Of a stretch of 64,000 bases of DNA, positions 41,233-50,338 are shown one piece after another; within the stretch, counting starts at the first letter, position 1; every line of letters starts with the position of its first letter. The position numbers were made by a program, and so were the translations under genes. The DNA is taken from positions 62,001-126,000 of the forward strand of contig NZ_CCDG010000021.1 of the NCBI RefSeq assembly GCF_000723885.1, in the 5' to 3' direction. The notes beneath the pieces are model-generated. The model was not told the origin of the DNA. It did not search any database and worked only from the letters and a program-made list of their open reading frames with translations. Source of the stretch: Paenibacillus camerounensis (lineage in GTDB: Bacteria > Bacillota > Bacilli > Paenibacillales > Paenibacillaceae).

Positions 41233-43149
41233 ATGCTGCAACATCCGGATCATTACCGTGACCTGCTGGTGCTCTTTTCTGTTATTATAGCGCTGTTGTC
41301 CTGCTTCTCAGCGTTGGATCTAGCCGAGCGGCTGATCCGCGAGAACAGGGGACATAAATTTATTCTGCTGCTGTCTGTTTTGCTTGGCACGGGAATGTGG
41401 AGCATGCACTTTATCGGGATGCGGGCAATGCGGACTGATATTAGCGTCGCTTACGATTTTCCTTTGCTGCTATTGTCCCTGATTGTACCGGTAGCGGCCT
41501 CATATGCGCTATTTTTGCTGCTCAGCAGCCCGTACACCCGCAATCGGCTGTTTTTGGGATTCGGCGGTGTTCTTTTTAGCGCCGGGATTCAGATTATGCA
41601 TTATTGCGGCATTCTGTCGATGAAATTTTTCGGGAATTATGAGCAGAGCCTGCTCTCTATCCTGTTCTCCTTCGGCTTGGCATTGATTGTTCCGGCGGTT
41701 GTCTGTTTGTATCATCCGCGCTGGATTGCAGGGCCGTACAATATGTTAACACTAAAAAAGGTGCTGCTGGTGCTCGTGCTTACTGCCGGCCTGAGCGGAT
41801 CTCATTACGCAGCAATGAACGGGGCAGAATTCTCAGCTTCAGGAATCTTTAATTACAGCGGCACAGTCCCGCTTCTGCCTGATTTCCTGCTGGCAATGGT
41901 ACTGGCTGTTTCCTTTTTATTCATAGTTATGGCGGTACTGATACTGCTGTACAGGGACCGGCAGCGTATCCTTTTCTCGGCCAGCTTCAATGAACAGCGG
42001 TATACAGCCTTGTTTGACTCCAGCCCTGATATGGTACTCTGCATAGATCCGGTGCGCCGGAAGGTGATCAGCTCCAACCCCTCCCTGCAGCAGACAACCG
42101 GCTACCGTAAGGAGGAGCTTGGTGATTACAAAAGAATTTTCAGTACTCCGAGGGATGAAGCCATGCTGAAGGAAGCGGTAGAGCGTGCAGTTTCGGGCCA
42201 TTCCTCCAAGATTGAGCTTGAAGTAATAATAAAAAACGGCGGAACCATGATCTGCAGCACAACTGTGTTCCCGCTTCTTCACGGCAACCAGAAGCTGGTA
42301 TATCTGGTTGCCGAGGATATTACGCCCTTTATCCGGTTTCAGCAGCAGCTGATTGAAGCCAAGGAAGCCGCAGAAGGCGCAGACCGGATGAAAAGCGAGT
42401 TCCTGACCACGATGAGCCACGAGATCCGCACACCGCTGAACGGCATAATCGGGATCAATCAGCTCCTTGCCGATGACATTGCCGAACCCGGTCAGCAGGA
42501 GCTGCTGAGGCTGCAGTATAACAGCAGCCAGGCGCTGCTGAGTGTCGTGAATGATGTGCTGGACTTCTCCAGGCTGGCTTCGGACGGGTTGCAGCTGCGC
42601 AGTGAAGCTTTTCCGCTTCAGGCACTGCTTACGGAATGTTCCGAGCTGTTCGAGTCGGCAGCGAAGGAAAAGGGATTGCAGCTGAAGCTGCAGGTTACAG
42701 GGGATATTCCTGAATATGTAAAAGGGGACAGTCTGAGAATCCGCCAAATTTTGGTGAATCTAATCGGCAATGCCGTCAAATTTACGCCTGCCGGCGGGGT
42801 GACCGTTGAGGTAGGGTTCAGCCCTGTAGAGGGCACAAAAGGAGAATATACTTTTCGCATCAAGGATACCGGTATTGGCATCCCGGCGGATAAGCTGCCG
42901 CTGCTCTTTCAGCCCTTTACCCAGCTGGATGCCTCACATAACCGGCAGTATCCCGGCACCGGGCTTGGGCTTGCGATCTGCAGGAAGCTGGTGGAGCTGA
43001 TGGACGGGCAGATTAGAATGAACTCAGAGCCGGGTGCCGGGACTGAGGCTGTTTTTAGCCTGATGCTTGATTCAGGACAGATGGAGGGTGAAGGGTCCCG
43101 TGACTTTAGTAAGCCGGACTCCCTGGAGCTGAATACGGAGGCTGGATAA
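41233..43149 (+). CDS. MHYT-PAS sensor histidine kinase
   Basis: A 638-residue membrane sensor kinase. Seven hydrophobic segments (1-240) carry three MHYT-type motifs (GMWSMHFIGM, IQIMHYCGI, GSHYAAMNG), proposed to bind metal, possibly copper, and sense O2, CO or NO. A PAS domain (about 255-375) precedes HisKA with the phospho-accepting His in MSHEIRTPLNGI and an HATPase_c domain (NLIGNAVKFTP, DTGIGIP, GTGLGLAI). There is no receiver domain, and no response regulator gene beside it, so its partner is elsewhere. GGGGAGGAG precedes the ATG. Confidence 0.9.
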   Translation: MLQHPDHYRDLLVLFSVIIALLSCFSALDLAERLIRENRGHKFILLLSVLLGTGMWSMHFIGMRAMRTDISVAYDFPLLLLSLIVPVAASYALFLLLSSPYTRNRLFLGFGGVLFSAGIQIMHYCGILSMKFFGNYEQSLLSILFSFGLALIVPAVVCLYHPRWIAGPYNMLTLKKVLLVLVLTAGLSGSHYAAMNGAEFSASGIFNYSGTVPLLPDFLLAMVLAVSFLFIVMAVLILLYRDRQRILFSASFNEQRYTALFDSSPDMVLCIDPVRRKVISSNPSLQQTTGYRKEELGDYKRIFSTPRDEAMLKEAVERAVSGHSSKIELEVIIKNGGTMICSTTVFPLLHGNQKLVYLVAEDITPFIRFQQQLIEAKEAAEGADRMKSEFLTTMSHEIRTPLNGIIGINQLLADDIAEPGQQELLRLQYNSSQALLSVVNDVLDFSRLASDGLQLRSEAFPLQALLTECSELFESAAKEKGLQLKLQVTGDIPEYVKGDSLRIRQILVNLIGNAVKFTPAGGVTVEVGFSPVEGTKGEYTFRIKDTGIGIPADKLPLLFQPFTQLDASHNRQYPGTGLGLAICRKLVELMDGQIRMNSEPGAGTEAVFSLMLDSGQMEGEGSRDFSKPDSLELNTEAG

Positions 43150-43243
43150 GCTTAGGTTTGCCAAAGTGAGAAGTTTAATTATATAATTTTAAATTATATG
43201 ATTCATATTCAACGGGTCCCGCGGGACAGAAAGGAACTCTCAC

Positions 43244-43999
43244 TTGAGCAAAAACAAACGCAAAAGCGCTGCACTTCAACAGAAGAGCAAAAATGAGAAG
43301 CTTGTAGCGCAGATGGAGAACCAAAAGAAGAAAACACTGATAGTGATTGTTTCGACGATCGTGGTGGTGGCTGTTATTTTTGCAGGATTATTTATGCTGG
43401 CCGGCAGAGACAGCTCAACAGCAGGCACCCCAGCTGCACCGGTTGAATTCAATTACAGTGAAATGTCAAGAATGGGCAGTGAAGATGCACCGGTCAAAAT
43501 CGTGGAATTCGGCGATTACAAATGCCCGGCTTGCGCCCAGTTTGCAGGTGTAATCAAGCCGCAGCTTGTTCAGGAATATGTAAATCAGGATAAGGCAGCC
43601 CTATACTTTGTAAATCTGGCCTTCCTTGGTCCTGACTCAACAACGGCAGCCCTTGCAGCCTTGTCGGTTTATAATCAGAACAATGATGCATTCTGGACAT
43701 ACTATGATGCTCTCTATGCGAATCAAGGCGACGAGAACAAGGAATGGGCTACGGCTGACTTCCTGGTCGAACTTGCGCAGAAAGAGAACCTGCCAATTGA
43801 CTTCGAGTTGCTCCGCAAAGACATTGAAGACAAAACGTATATCAGCCAGATCCAGAGTGAAGTACAGCTGGCTACGACATCCGGCGTATCTTCAACTCCA
43901 ACGCTGTTTGTCAACGGGGTAATGGTCAATGAGCCTTTTAATATGGAGGCTATTGATGCCCAGATTCAGGCCGCTTCCGAAGCGGCGGCTGCCCAGTGA
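43244..43999 (+). CDS. bdbD: DsbA-family thiol oxidase
   Basis: A 251-residue membrane-anchored extracytoplasmic thioredoxin-fold protein that introduces disulfides into exported proteins. Basic N-terminus, one membrane segment (about 30-52), then EFGDYKCPACAQF with the CPAC redox site near residues 92-95, and TSGVSSTPTLFVNG with the cis-Pro loop. TTG 43244 follows AAAGGAA. Its stop overlaps the start of bdbC, so the oxidase and its reoxidant are made together. Confidence 0.92.
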   Translation: MSKNKRKSAALQQKSKNEKLVAQMENQKKKTLIVIVSTIVVVAVIFAGLFMLAGRDSSTAGTPAAPVEFNYSEMSRMGSEDAPVKIVEFGDYKCPACAQFAGVIKPQLVQEYVNQDKAALYFVNLAFLGPDSTTAALAALSVYNQNNDAFWTYYDALYANQGDENKEWATADFLVELAQKENLPIDFELLRKDIEDKTYISQIQSEVQLATTSGVSSTPTLFVNGVMVNEPFNMEAIDAQIQAASEAAAAQ

Positions 44000-44430
44000 T
44001 GAGGTTCGCTGCCTTTTGCCGGCGTCATTGTCTCTATCTGGCCTGGTTCGTATCCATTATTGCGGTTGCAGGGAGCTTATATCTGAGCGAAGTATTGAAA
44101 TATGAGCCTTGTAAGCTATGCTGGTTCCAGCGCATCTTCATGTATCCGCAGCTGTTTCTGCTGGGCATTGCCACATACCGCGGGGATAAAAAGATTATTC
44201 CTTACGTATTGCCGTTAAGCATTATTGGCGGAAGCATCTCCGTCTATCACTATGCAGAGCAGAAGATTCCTGCACTGAGCAAGGTGCTTCCATGCACGGT
44301 AGGCGTTCCCTGCAATGTAGATTATGTGAATCTATTGGGCTTTATTACCATCCCTTTGATGGCTTTAACCGCCTTCACGCTGATTACAATTTTACTGTGG
44401 ACAGGCCGCAAAGATACGGCAGAGGAATAG
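43996..44430 (+). CDS. bdbC: DsbB-family disulfide oxidoreductase
   Basis: Reoxidises BdbD, passing electrons to quinone. The 144-residue protein has four membrane segments, the first Cys pair in EPCKLCWFQRI, and the second pair as CTVGVPC before DYVNLLGFITIP. Both pairs are present, as required. It starts with GTG 43996, overlapping the bdbD stop (GTGA), or at ATG 43999; either is coupled. Confidence 0.92.
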   Translation: MMRFAAFCRRHCLYLAWFVSIIAVAGSLYLSEVLKYEPCKLCWFQRIFMYPQLFLLGIATYRGDKKIIPYVLPLSIIGGSISVYHYAEQKIPALSKVLPCTVGVPCNVDYVNLLGFITIPLMALTAFTLITILLWTGRKDTAEE

Positions 44431-44639
44431 ACCGCTGACAGCAGGCTTTAGCACATAATAAACCATGATTTTTTTGTCACAAATAACATCCGAAATACGT
44501 TAAAACCAAGATACAAAGGGATAATGCAAGAGAATGAAAGAGCCATTCATCCCCGATCTTGGAATTGCGTGTTTTGGATGTTTTTTCATGTCTTTTTCAT
44601 TTGTTTCACAACTTTACTGGAAATGCTTTGTCGACTATC

Positions 44640-44806
44640 ATTAAGCCTTGTGAGAAGTTGAATATGCGCTGAATTTTCCGCAGGGAAATCGGGGGAACCA
44701 AACTCGGCTGAAAGGCCGACGGGGTGAATCGGAAGCAGGCCATAAAGGCTGTAACCGTAGGGCTTTCCACAGCCCGAATCCGCCAGCTAACCTCGTAAGC
44801 AAAGGT
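44640..44806 (+). ncRNA. c-di-AMP riboswitch (ydaO/yuaA type)
   Basis: The leader has the conserved blocks of this aptamer: ATGCGCTGAAT, CAGGGAAATCGGGGGAACC, CGGGGTGAATCGG, TAGGGCTTTCC, and CCGAATCCGCCAGCTAACCTCG before GTAAGC. Ends are approximate. A terminator follows at 44826 and then a potassium transporter gene. In known cases c-di-AMP binding favours the terminator, turning K+ uptake off. Confidence 0.92.
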
Positions 44807-44825
44807 GGGATAATGACCATGCCAG

Positions 44826-44860
44826 AAGCATGCGGATCATTTCCGTATGCTTATTTTTGT
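44826..44860 (+). terminator. Riboswitch expression-platform terminator
   Basis: AAGCATGCGGA (44826-44836) pairs with TCCGTATGCTT (44842-44852), followed by ATTTTTG. It lies between the aptamer and the kimA start. Confidence 0.82.
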
Positions 44861-44950
44861 GCCTGCATTTATGAAAATCCCCCTATGAAAACGATGAAAA
44901 CAGCGCACGGTATAACCGGTTCAACTAACAAAGAGAGGAACTGTTACACA

Positions 44951-46768
44951 ATGGTAAGCAAGGTAAAACGACTATTGATCGGACGTCCGATGAAGTCGAA
45001 CGAACTCGATCATGAAAAGTTATCCAAGGTAAAGGCACTGGCTGTCCTGTCTTCTGATGCGCTCTCGTCTGTAGCCTACGGAACGGAACAAATTCTATTG
45101 GTGCTGGTGGCTGCGGGCTTCACCGCCATCTGGTACTCACTGCCAATCGCGCTTGCCGTATTGGGCCTGCTGGCCATACTCATTCTATCCTACCGGCAGA
45201 CGATCTTTGCCTATCCGCAGGGCGGAGGAGCCTACATCGTAGCCAAAAGCAATCTCGGTGTACCCACCGGCCTGTTAGCCGGCGGATCGCTGCTGGTCGA
45301 TTATATTCTTACCGTTGCCGTTAGCGCCTCGGCGGGCACGGATGCAATTACATCCGCTTTTCCAGGCTTGCATGATCACACTGTCCTTATCGCTGTATCC
45401 GTTATTCTATTGTTAACGATCGTCAATCTGCGCGGGGTTACGGAATCGGCCTCTTTTATCGCAATCCCGGTATATTTATTCGTCGTTTCAATCTTCTTCC
45501 TGATCGGTGCAGGGGTGTTCAAATACTTGACGGCAGGCGCTCATGCCAGTGTACCTGAGATCGGCTCGGCGGTGTCCAATGTCAGTCTATTCTTATTATT
45601 AAAAGCATTCAGCTCCGGCTGTTCGGCGCTGACCGGGGTAGAAGCAGTCTCCAACGCGATCCCGAACTTCAAGGCTCCGGCTGAAAAAAATGCCGCCAAA
45701 ACGCTGATGATGATGGGGCTTATCCTCGGTCTGATGTTCACAGGCATCACCCTGCTGGCTTACTGGTATGGGGTTACCCCGGATGAAAAAGCCACAGTAG
45801 TGTCACAAATTGCGGAGTCAACTTTTGGCCGCGGCGGTGTGTACTTCTTCATTCAAGGGGTTACCGCTGTTATCCTCTTCCTGGCTGCAAATACGGCTTA
45901 CTCGGCGTTCCCGCTGCTGGCCTTCATGTTTGCCAAAGACAAGTATTTGCCGCATGCATTTATGGTCCGCGGCGACCGGCTGGGCTTCTCTAACGGGATT
46001 ATTTTTCTCGGCGTCCTGTCGGCAGTGCTGGTAGCTGCTTTTCACGGAAACACAGAAGGTCTGATTCCGCTGTACGCTGTCGGCGTATTTATCCCGTTCA
46101 CACTGTCCCAGCTCGGGATGATGGTGCACTGGTTCAAAACAAGACCCAAGGGCTGGCAGAACAAGTTTGCGGTGAACACGGTCGGCATGCTCACTACCCT
46201 CACTATTACTATGATCTTCATTATTACGAAGTTCTCCAGCGTGTGGATGGCCTTCATCTTCCTGCCGGTTGTCATGTTCGTATTCCACCGGATTCACCGC
46301 CATTACATGAACACAGCAGACCAGCTGCGCATTTGCCCGGCAACCGATAAGCCGTGTATTAAAGGTAGTACCGTTGTCGTGCCTGTAGCCGGTGTAACCC
46401 GTGCTGTGCTTCATTCAATCAGCTATGCCAAGTCCTTGACGGATAACGTGGTGGCTGTATATGTGGGGTTTGATGAAGAGGAGATTCACCGGATGGAGCA
46501 GAAGTGGGAGGAGTGGAATCCGGGTGTGCGCCTAATCGTTCTGCGTTCCCGGTACCGCAGCATCATCCGCCCGCTGGTCAAGTTTATTGATACTGTAGAG
46601 TGGAAGACCGCTTCAACGGACCATATTACGGTGCTGATACCGCAGTTTATTACGAAGCACTGGTGGCAGGCGGTTCTCCATAATCAGACTAGTCTGTTCA
46701 TCCGCTCTTACCTCATGAATCAGAAGGATATTGTAGTTGCAACAGTACCGTACCATCTGCATAAATAG
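44951..46768 (+). CDS. kimA: High-affinity potassium importer KimA
   Basis: A 605-residue proton-coupled K+ symporter of the APC fold (formerly YdaO). About twelve membrane segments (30-445) with LSSDALSSVAYGTEQI, QTIFAYPQGGGAYIVAKSNLG, and SGCSALTGVEAVSNAIPNFK, followed by a cytoplasmic universal-stress-like C-terminal domain. Length equals the B. subtilis protein. The start is ATG 44951 (GAGAGGAAC upstream); an in-frame codon at 44813 lies inside the riboswitch terminator and is not the start. Controlled by c-di-AMP, which in Bacillus also inhibits the protein directly. Confidence 0.94.
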   Translation: MVSKVKRLLIGRPMKSNELDHEKLSKVKALAVLSSDALSSVAYGTEQILLVLVAAGFTAIWYSLPIALAVLGLLAILILSYRQTIFAYPQGGGAYIVAKSNLGVPTGLLAGGSLLVDYILTVAVSASAGTDAITSAFPGLHDHTVLIAVSVILLLTIVNLRGVTESASFIAIPVYLFVVSIFFLIGAGVFKYLTAGAHASVPEIGSAVSNVSLFLLLKAFSSGCSALTGVEAVSNAIPNFKAPAEKNAAKTLMMMGLILGLMFTGITLLAYWYGVTPDEKATVVSQIAESTFGRGGVYFFIQGVTAVILFLAANTAYSAFPLLAFMFAKDKYLPHAFMVRGDRLGFSNGIIFLGVLSAVLVAAFHGNTEGLIPLYAVGVFIPFTLSQLGMMVHWFKTRPKGWQNKFAVNTVGMLTTLTITMIFIITKFSSVWMAFIFLPVVMFVFHRIHRHYMNTADQLRICPATDKPCIKGSTVVVPVAGVTRAVLHSISYAKSLTDNVVAVYVGFDEEEIHRMEQKWEEWNPGVRLIVLRSRYRSIIRPLVKFIDTVEWKTASTDHITVLIPQFITKHWWQAVLHNQTSLFIRSYLMNQKDIVVATVPYHLHK

Positions 46769-46780
46769 ACAGGGAATATG

Positions 46781-46820
46781 AAAAGGGGCTGCTTCCGTTG
46801 ATGACGGAGGCGGCCTTTTT
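46781..46820 (+). terminator. Terminator after kimA
   Basis: AAAAGG, GCTGC and TTCCG pair with CGGAG, GCGGC and CCTTTTT, a long stem with one mismatch region and a T-run. Confidence 0.85.
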
Positions 46821-46865
46821 AGATGGTAAGAAAACCGGAATTTGCTATACAAAATAATTATTGTG

Positions 46866-46894
46866 TTGACATAGATAATGAGAATCAATATCAT
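46866..46894 (+). promoter_or_regulatory. Fur-controlled promoter of the binding-protein gene
   Basis: -35 TTGACA (46866-46871), 17 bases, -10 TATCAT (46889-46894), with a Fur box at 46874-46892 overlapping both; it matches the GATAATGATAATCATTATC consensus at 17 of 19 positions. Confidence 0.8.
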
Positions 46895-46961
46895 TTAAGG
46901 GGTTAAGACAAAGGAATATATCTTTGAGCTCAGAGCGATCTACAACCAGGAGGGGTATTAA

Positions 46962-47990
46962 ATGTTTTTATCAGAAACAAAGAAATCCATGAAGCTGGCG
47001 CTGGCCGGACTTCTGGCCATGACCATGCTGCTATCCGCTTGCGGCAATAATAACGGAGGAAATGCAGCAAATTCGTCAGCAGCTCCGGCTGCTACAGCTG
47101 AGGGTGCTGCTGAGGCGACAACAGCTCCTTCTGAAACTGCTGCACCTGCTGCAGAAAAAACAGTTAAGGATGCCATGGGGCATGAGGTTACCGTCCCGGC
47201 GAACCCGCAGCGTGTGCTTGGCTCGTATCTGGAGGATTATCTGGTAACGCTCGGCGTAACGCCGGTTGCCCAGTGGTCCATCGCTAACGGCGGCGTTCAG
47301 GATTATCTGTCTGACCCGCTAAAGGATGTTCCGGAAATCAGCTTTGATCTTCCGCTTGAGGCTGTTACCAGCTTCGCTCCGGACTTCCACATTGTACAGT
47401 CAGAAGGCTCTGTACAAAACGGACTGTATGATCAGCTGAATAAGATTGCGCCTACCTACGTGTTGGGCGATGAAATCAGCAAGGACTGGCGTAAAGCACT
47501 GCTTACCATTGCAGACCTGCTGAACAAAACACCGGAAGCGGAAAAAGCGATTGCCGATTATGAGCAAAAGGCAGCTGATGCCAAGGAAAAAATCACTGCA
47601 TCCTTCGGCGAGAAGTCGGTTGCAATTCTGTGGCTTGTGCAGAAGAACTTCTTTATTGTGGACGAGACCCGCGCGAGCGGAGCAGTTCTGTACGGGGATA
47701 TCGGACTGCAGCTGCCTAACCTGGTTACAGACATTCCAGCAGAATCCAGAGCAACCTGGAATCCGATTACACTGGAAAAGCTGGCTGAACTGACTGCTGA
47801 CCATATCTTTCTCGTAAACAGTGACCAGACTGATGCATCGGACATTCTGAACGGGCCGATCTGGCAGGGGATCCCTTCTGTGAAGGCCGGCAAGGTTACA
47901 GAGCTTAGCGCAACGAGCAGCTGGCTGTACAGCGGTGCGTATGCCAACACCAAGACTATTGATGATGCTGTCAGCGCACTTGTGAAGTAA
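46962..47990 (+). CDS. Iron-siderophore ABC transporter binding protein
   Basis: A 342-residue lipoprotein that captures ferric siderophore outside the cell. Lipobox LLSACGN (Cys near 27), then an Ala/Thr/Glu-rich linker (about 35-65), then the periplasmic binding domain of the FepB/FhuD type: VTVPANPQRVLGSYLEDYLVTLGV, SFAPDFHIVQSEG, KITASFGEKSVAILWLV. Its own Fur box precedes it, and its own terminator follows. The two permeases and ATPase are encoded next behind a second Fur promoter. Which siderophore is not readable. Confidence 0.9.
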   Translation: MFLSETKKSMKLALAGLLAMTMLLSACGNNNGGNAANSSAAPAATAEGAAEATTAPSETAAPAAEKTVKDAMGHEVTVPANPQRVLGSYLEDYLVTLGVTPVAQWSIANGGVQDYLSDPLKDVPEISFDLPLEAVTSFAPDFHIVQSEGSVQNGLYDQLNKIAPTYVLGDEISKDWRKALLTIADLLNKTPEAEKAIADYEQKAADAKEKITASFGEKSVAILWLVQKNFFIVDETRASGAVLYGDIGLQLPNLVTDIPAESRATWNPITLEKLAELTADHIFLVNSDQTDASDILNGPIWQGIPSVKAGKVTELSATSSWLYSGAYANTKTIDDAVSALVK

Positions 47991-48022
47991 GACTGCTTGA
48001 CAGGATCAGTTGACTTAGACAT

Positions 48023-48068
48023 GTGCAGGCTTTTGTATCTTTCAGATACAGAGCCTGCACCTTTTTTT
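48023..48068 (+). terminator. Terminator after the binding-protein gene
   Basis: GTGCAGGCT pairs with AGCCTGCAC, with an inner GTATCT/AGATAC stem and a seven-T run. Confidence 0.92.
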
Positions 48069-48115
48069 AGCCTTTCATCAAGCGGGCTGCCCACTTCCTT
48101 ATCATACGTGAACTC

Positions 48116-48157
48116 TTGTACAACTTACATATATTTGCGATAATGATAATTGAGAAA
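48116..48157 (+). promoter_or_regulatory. Fur-type promoter of the permease operon
   Basis: -35 TTGTAC (48116-48121), 17 bases, -10 GATAAT (48139-48144). The Fur half-box GATAATGATAAT at 48139-48150 matches perfectly; the second half is weaker, with ATATCA about 12 bases on. Confidence 0.68.
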
Positions 48158-48216
48158 CAATATCAGTAGAGTGATAAACAATTTCAATTGAACTTATTCC
48201 GTTAAGGGGAAGACTT

Positions 48217-49275
48217 ATGGACTCATCTAGACATTCTGCATCCGGCAGTCCGCATGCAGAAACGGCAACGCCACTGCAGCCCAGGCCTGCTGCCGCAGCT
48301 ATCATCTTCATTCTCGGCATTGGCGCTATTCTCTTCGGACTGACGCTGTCAGTTTCGGTAGGAGCGGCGGATATCCGGCTGGCTACGGTTTGGGAAGCGG
48401 TATTCCGGTTCAACCCGGATCTGCAGCAGCATCAGATTATATGGGAGCTGCGCATCCCCAGGGCACTGGCAGGTGCGCTCGTCGGTGCCTGCTTCGCAGT
48501 AGCTGGTGCCATTATGCAGGGCATGACCCGCAATCCGCTGGCCGACTCCGGTTTGCTCGGACTGAATGCAGGCGCGAGCGCCGCACTGGCACTGACCTTT
48601 GCGTTTGCCCCGGCAGTATCTTTTATGTACATTATGCTGTATTGCTTCACCGGTGCAGCGGCGGCATCCCTGCTTGTATTCGGCATCGGCTCGCTCAGCC
48701 ATAGCGGTCTGACCCCATTGCGGCTTACGCTTGCCGGGGCTGCTGTAAGCGCACTGCTGCTTGCAGTAAGCCAGGGTGTTGCTATTCTGTTCAATCTGTC
48801 GCAGGATATTGCGTTTTGGATGGCAGGGGGAGTAGGAGGAGCGAACTGGACCCAGCTTAAGATCATGACACCCTGGATTGCCGGAGCGCTCATTGCGGCA
48901 TTGCTGCTGTCCAGATCGATTACACTGCTGAGCCTGGGGCAGGAGGTTGCTGCCGGACTCGGCCAGCGGACCAGGCTGGTGCAGTTAGCGGGCATGATTG
49001 TTGTAGTAATTCTTGCGGGGGCGGCAGTCTCTACAGTAGGGCCAATTGCTTTTGTAGGTCTGATCATTCCGCATATCACAAGGTATCTGGTCGGAGTAGA
49101 TTACCGCTGGATCATCCCTTGTTCAGCAATACTGGGAAGCCTGATGATCGTGTTTGCCGATATCGCCGCCCGGATGATTAACGCTCCCTATGAAACTCCG
49201 ATCGGAGCTCTGATTGCTGTAATAGGCGTTCCGTTCTTTGTCTATCTGGCAAGCAAGCGGAAGGGGGAGCTGTAA
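48217..49275 (+). CDS. FecCD-family iron-siderophore permease, subunit 1
   Basis: A 352-residue permease with about ten membrane segments. FecCD patterns: IPRALAGALVGACFAVAGAIMQGMTRNPLADSGLLGLNAGASAAL, then GPIAFVGLIIPHITRYLVGVDYR with the ATPase-coupling loop. It starts the operon behind the second Fur-type promoter. It overlaps the next gene by one base (TAATG). Confidence 0.92.
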   Translation: MDSSRHSASGSPHAETATPLQPRPAAAAIIFILGIGAILFGLTLSVSVGAADIRLATVWEAVFRFNPDLQQHQIIWELRIPRALAGALVGACFAVAGAIMQGMTRNPLADSGLLGLNAGASAALALTFAFAPAVSFMYIMLYCFTGAAAASLLVFGIGSLSHSGLTPLRLTLAGAAVSALLLAVSQGVAILFNLSQDIAFWMAGGVGGANWTQLKIMTPWIAGALIAALLLSRSITLLSLGQEVAAGLGQRTRLVQLAGMIVVVILAGAAVSTVGPIAFVGLIIPHITRYLVGVDYRWIIPCSAILGSLMIVFADIAARMINAPYETPIGALIAVIGVPFFVYLASKRKGEL

Positions 49276-50309
49276 TGAGCCGGATGATTGCGCCAGCCTC
49301 AGCGAAGGTATCCCACAGCCGTCATTTAACGATTCTTATGCTGCTGGGTATTCTAATCATCGTTATGTTTATTGTCAGCATGAATACCGGGCTGATGCGC
49401 CTTACGCCGCTTGAGGTTGTCCATACCTTGCTGGGTGATGGAACACGGCAGCAGAAGCTGATCCTGTTTGATTTCCGGCTGCCGCGCATAGTCATCTCAA
49501 TGCTGGTCGGTGCAGGCTTCGCTGTCTCCGGCTGCATCCTGCAGAGCCTCTCGCGCAATGCGCTAGCCGAGCCGTCAACACTGGGGATTAACGCCGGAGC
49601 CGGCTTTGCGGTCATTATCTTTATTTCGTTTGTACCGGCTACAGCCGCAGGCCACATCTTTGTGCTTCCGCTGATGGCTCTCATTGGGGCTATGCTGACC
49701 GCAGCACTGATCTACTTTTTATCCTACCGGCGGGAAGACGGATTATCACCGACCCGGATGATCCTGATCGGGATTGCCGTGGGGGCGGGGATCTATGCCA
49801 TCCAGATGATCCTGACACTCCGGCTTGATCCTCAGAACTTTCAGTTTGTGTCGATCTGGCTGGCCGGTAAAATCTGGGGCGGCGACTGGCGGTTTGTGCT
49901 TGCATTGTTGCCCTGGATCGCCGTCATTCTGCCGTTTGCCTTATACAAATCCCGGGTGCTTAACCTGCTGAACCTAGGCGATCAAACCTCGGCAGGGCTG
50001 GGGATGCCGGTGGAGAAGGAACGCCTCGTCCTGCTGGCGGCAGCAGTAGCTCTGTCCGGCGCCTGCATCTCTGTCAGCGGCGGCATCGGCTTCGTCGGGC
50101 TGATCGCGCCTCATCTGGCCCGCAGGCTGGTCGGGCCGAAGCATCAGGTGCTGCTGCCCGCCTGCGCGCTGATTGGCTCTCTGCTGCTGATTACCGCAGA
50201 TACCATTGCCCGCTGGATTCTGCAGCCTGCAGAGATTCCAACCGGTATTGTGGTGGCGCTTATCGGAGCCCCGTATTTCTTGTATTTGTTAGCCAAATCC
50301 AAAGCATAA
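49275..50309 (+). CDS. FecCD-family iron-siderophore permease, subunit 2
   Basis: A 344-residue partner permease. LPRIVISMLVGAGFAVSGCILQSLSRNALAEPSTLGINAGAG and GGIGFVGLIAPHLARRLVGPKHQ are the FecCD signatures. With subunit 1 it forms the heterodimeric channel. Start and preceding stop overlap, so the two are made in equal amounts. The ATPase gene follows by 29 bases. Confidence 0.92.
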   Translation: MSRMIAPASAKVSHSRHLTILMLLGILIIVMFIVSMNTGLMRLTPLEVVHTLLGDGTRQQKLILFDFRLPRIVISMLVGAGFAVSGCILQSLSRNALAEPSTLGINAGAGFAVIIFISFVPATAAGHIFVLPLMALIGAMLTAALIYFLSYRREDGLSPTRMILIGIAVGAGIYAIQMILTLRLDPQNFQFVSIWLAGKIWGGDWRFVLALLPWIAVILPFALYKSRVLNLLNLGDQTSAGLGMPVEKERLVLLAAAVALSGACISVSGGIGFVGLIAPHLARRLVGPKHQVLLPACALIGSLLLITADTIARWILQPAEIPTGIVVALIGAPYFLYLLAKSKA

Positions 50310-50338
50310 ATATATAAAATTTTTGAGGAGTGGGGATT

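Noticed and set aside
43216..43227. Perfect 12-bp palindrome GTCCCGCGGGAC before bdbD
   Set aside because: Short, GC-rich, without a second copy or promoter context; may be chance.
44813..44950. In-frame N-terminal extension of the KimA reading frame
   Set aside because: It overlaps the riboswitch terminator, lacks a ribosome site, and the 605-residue form from 44951 matches the known KimA length.
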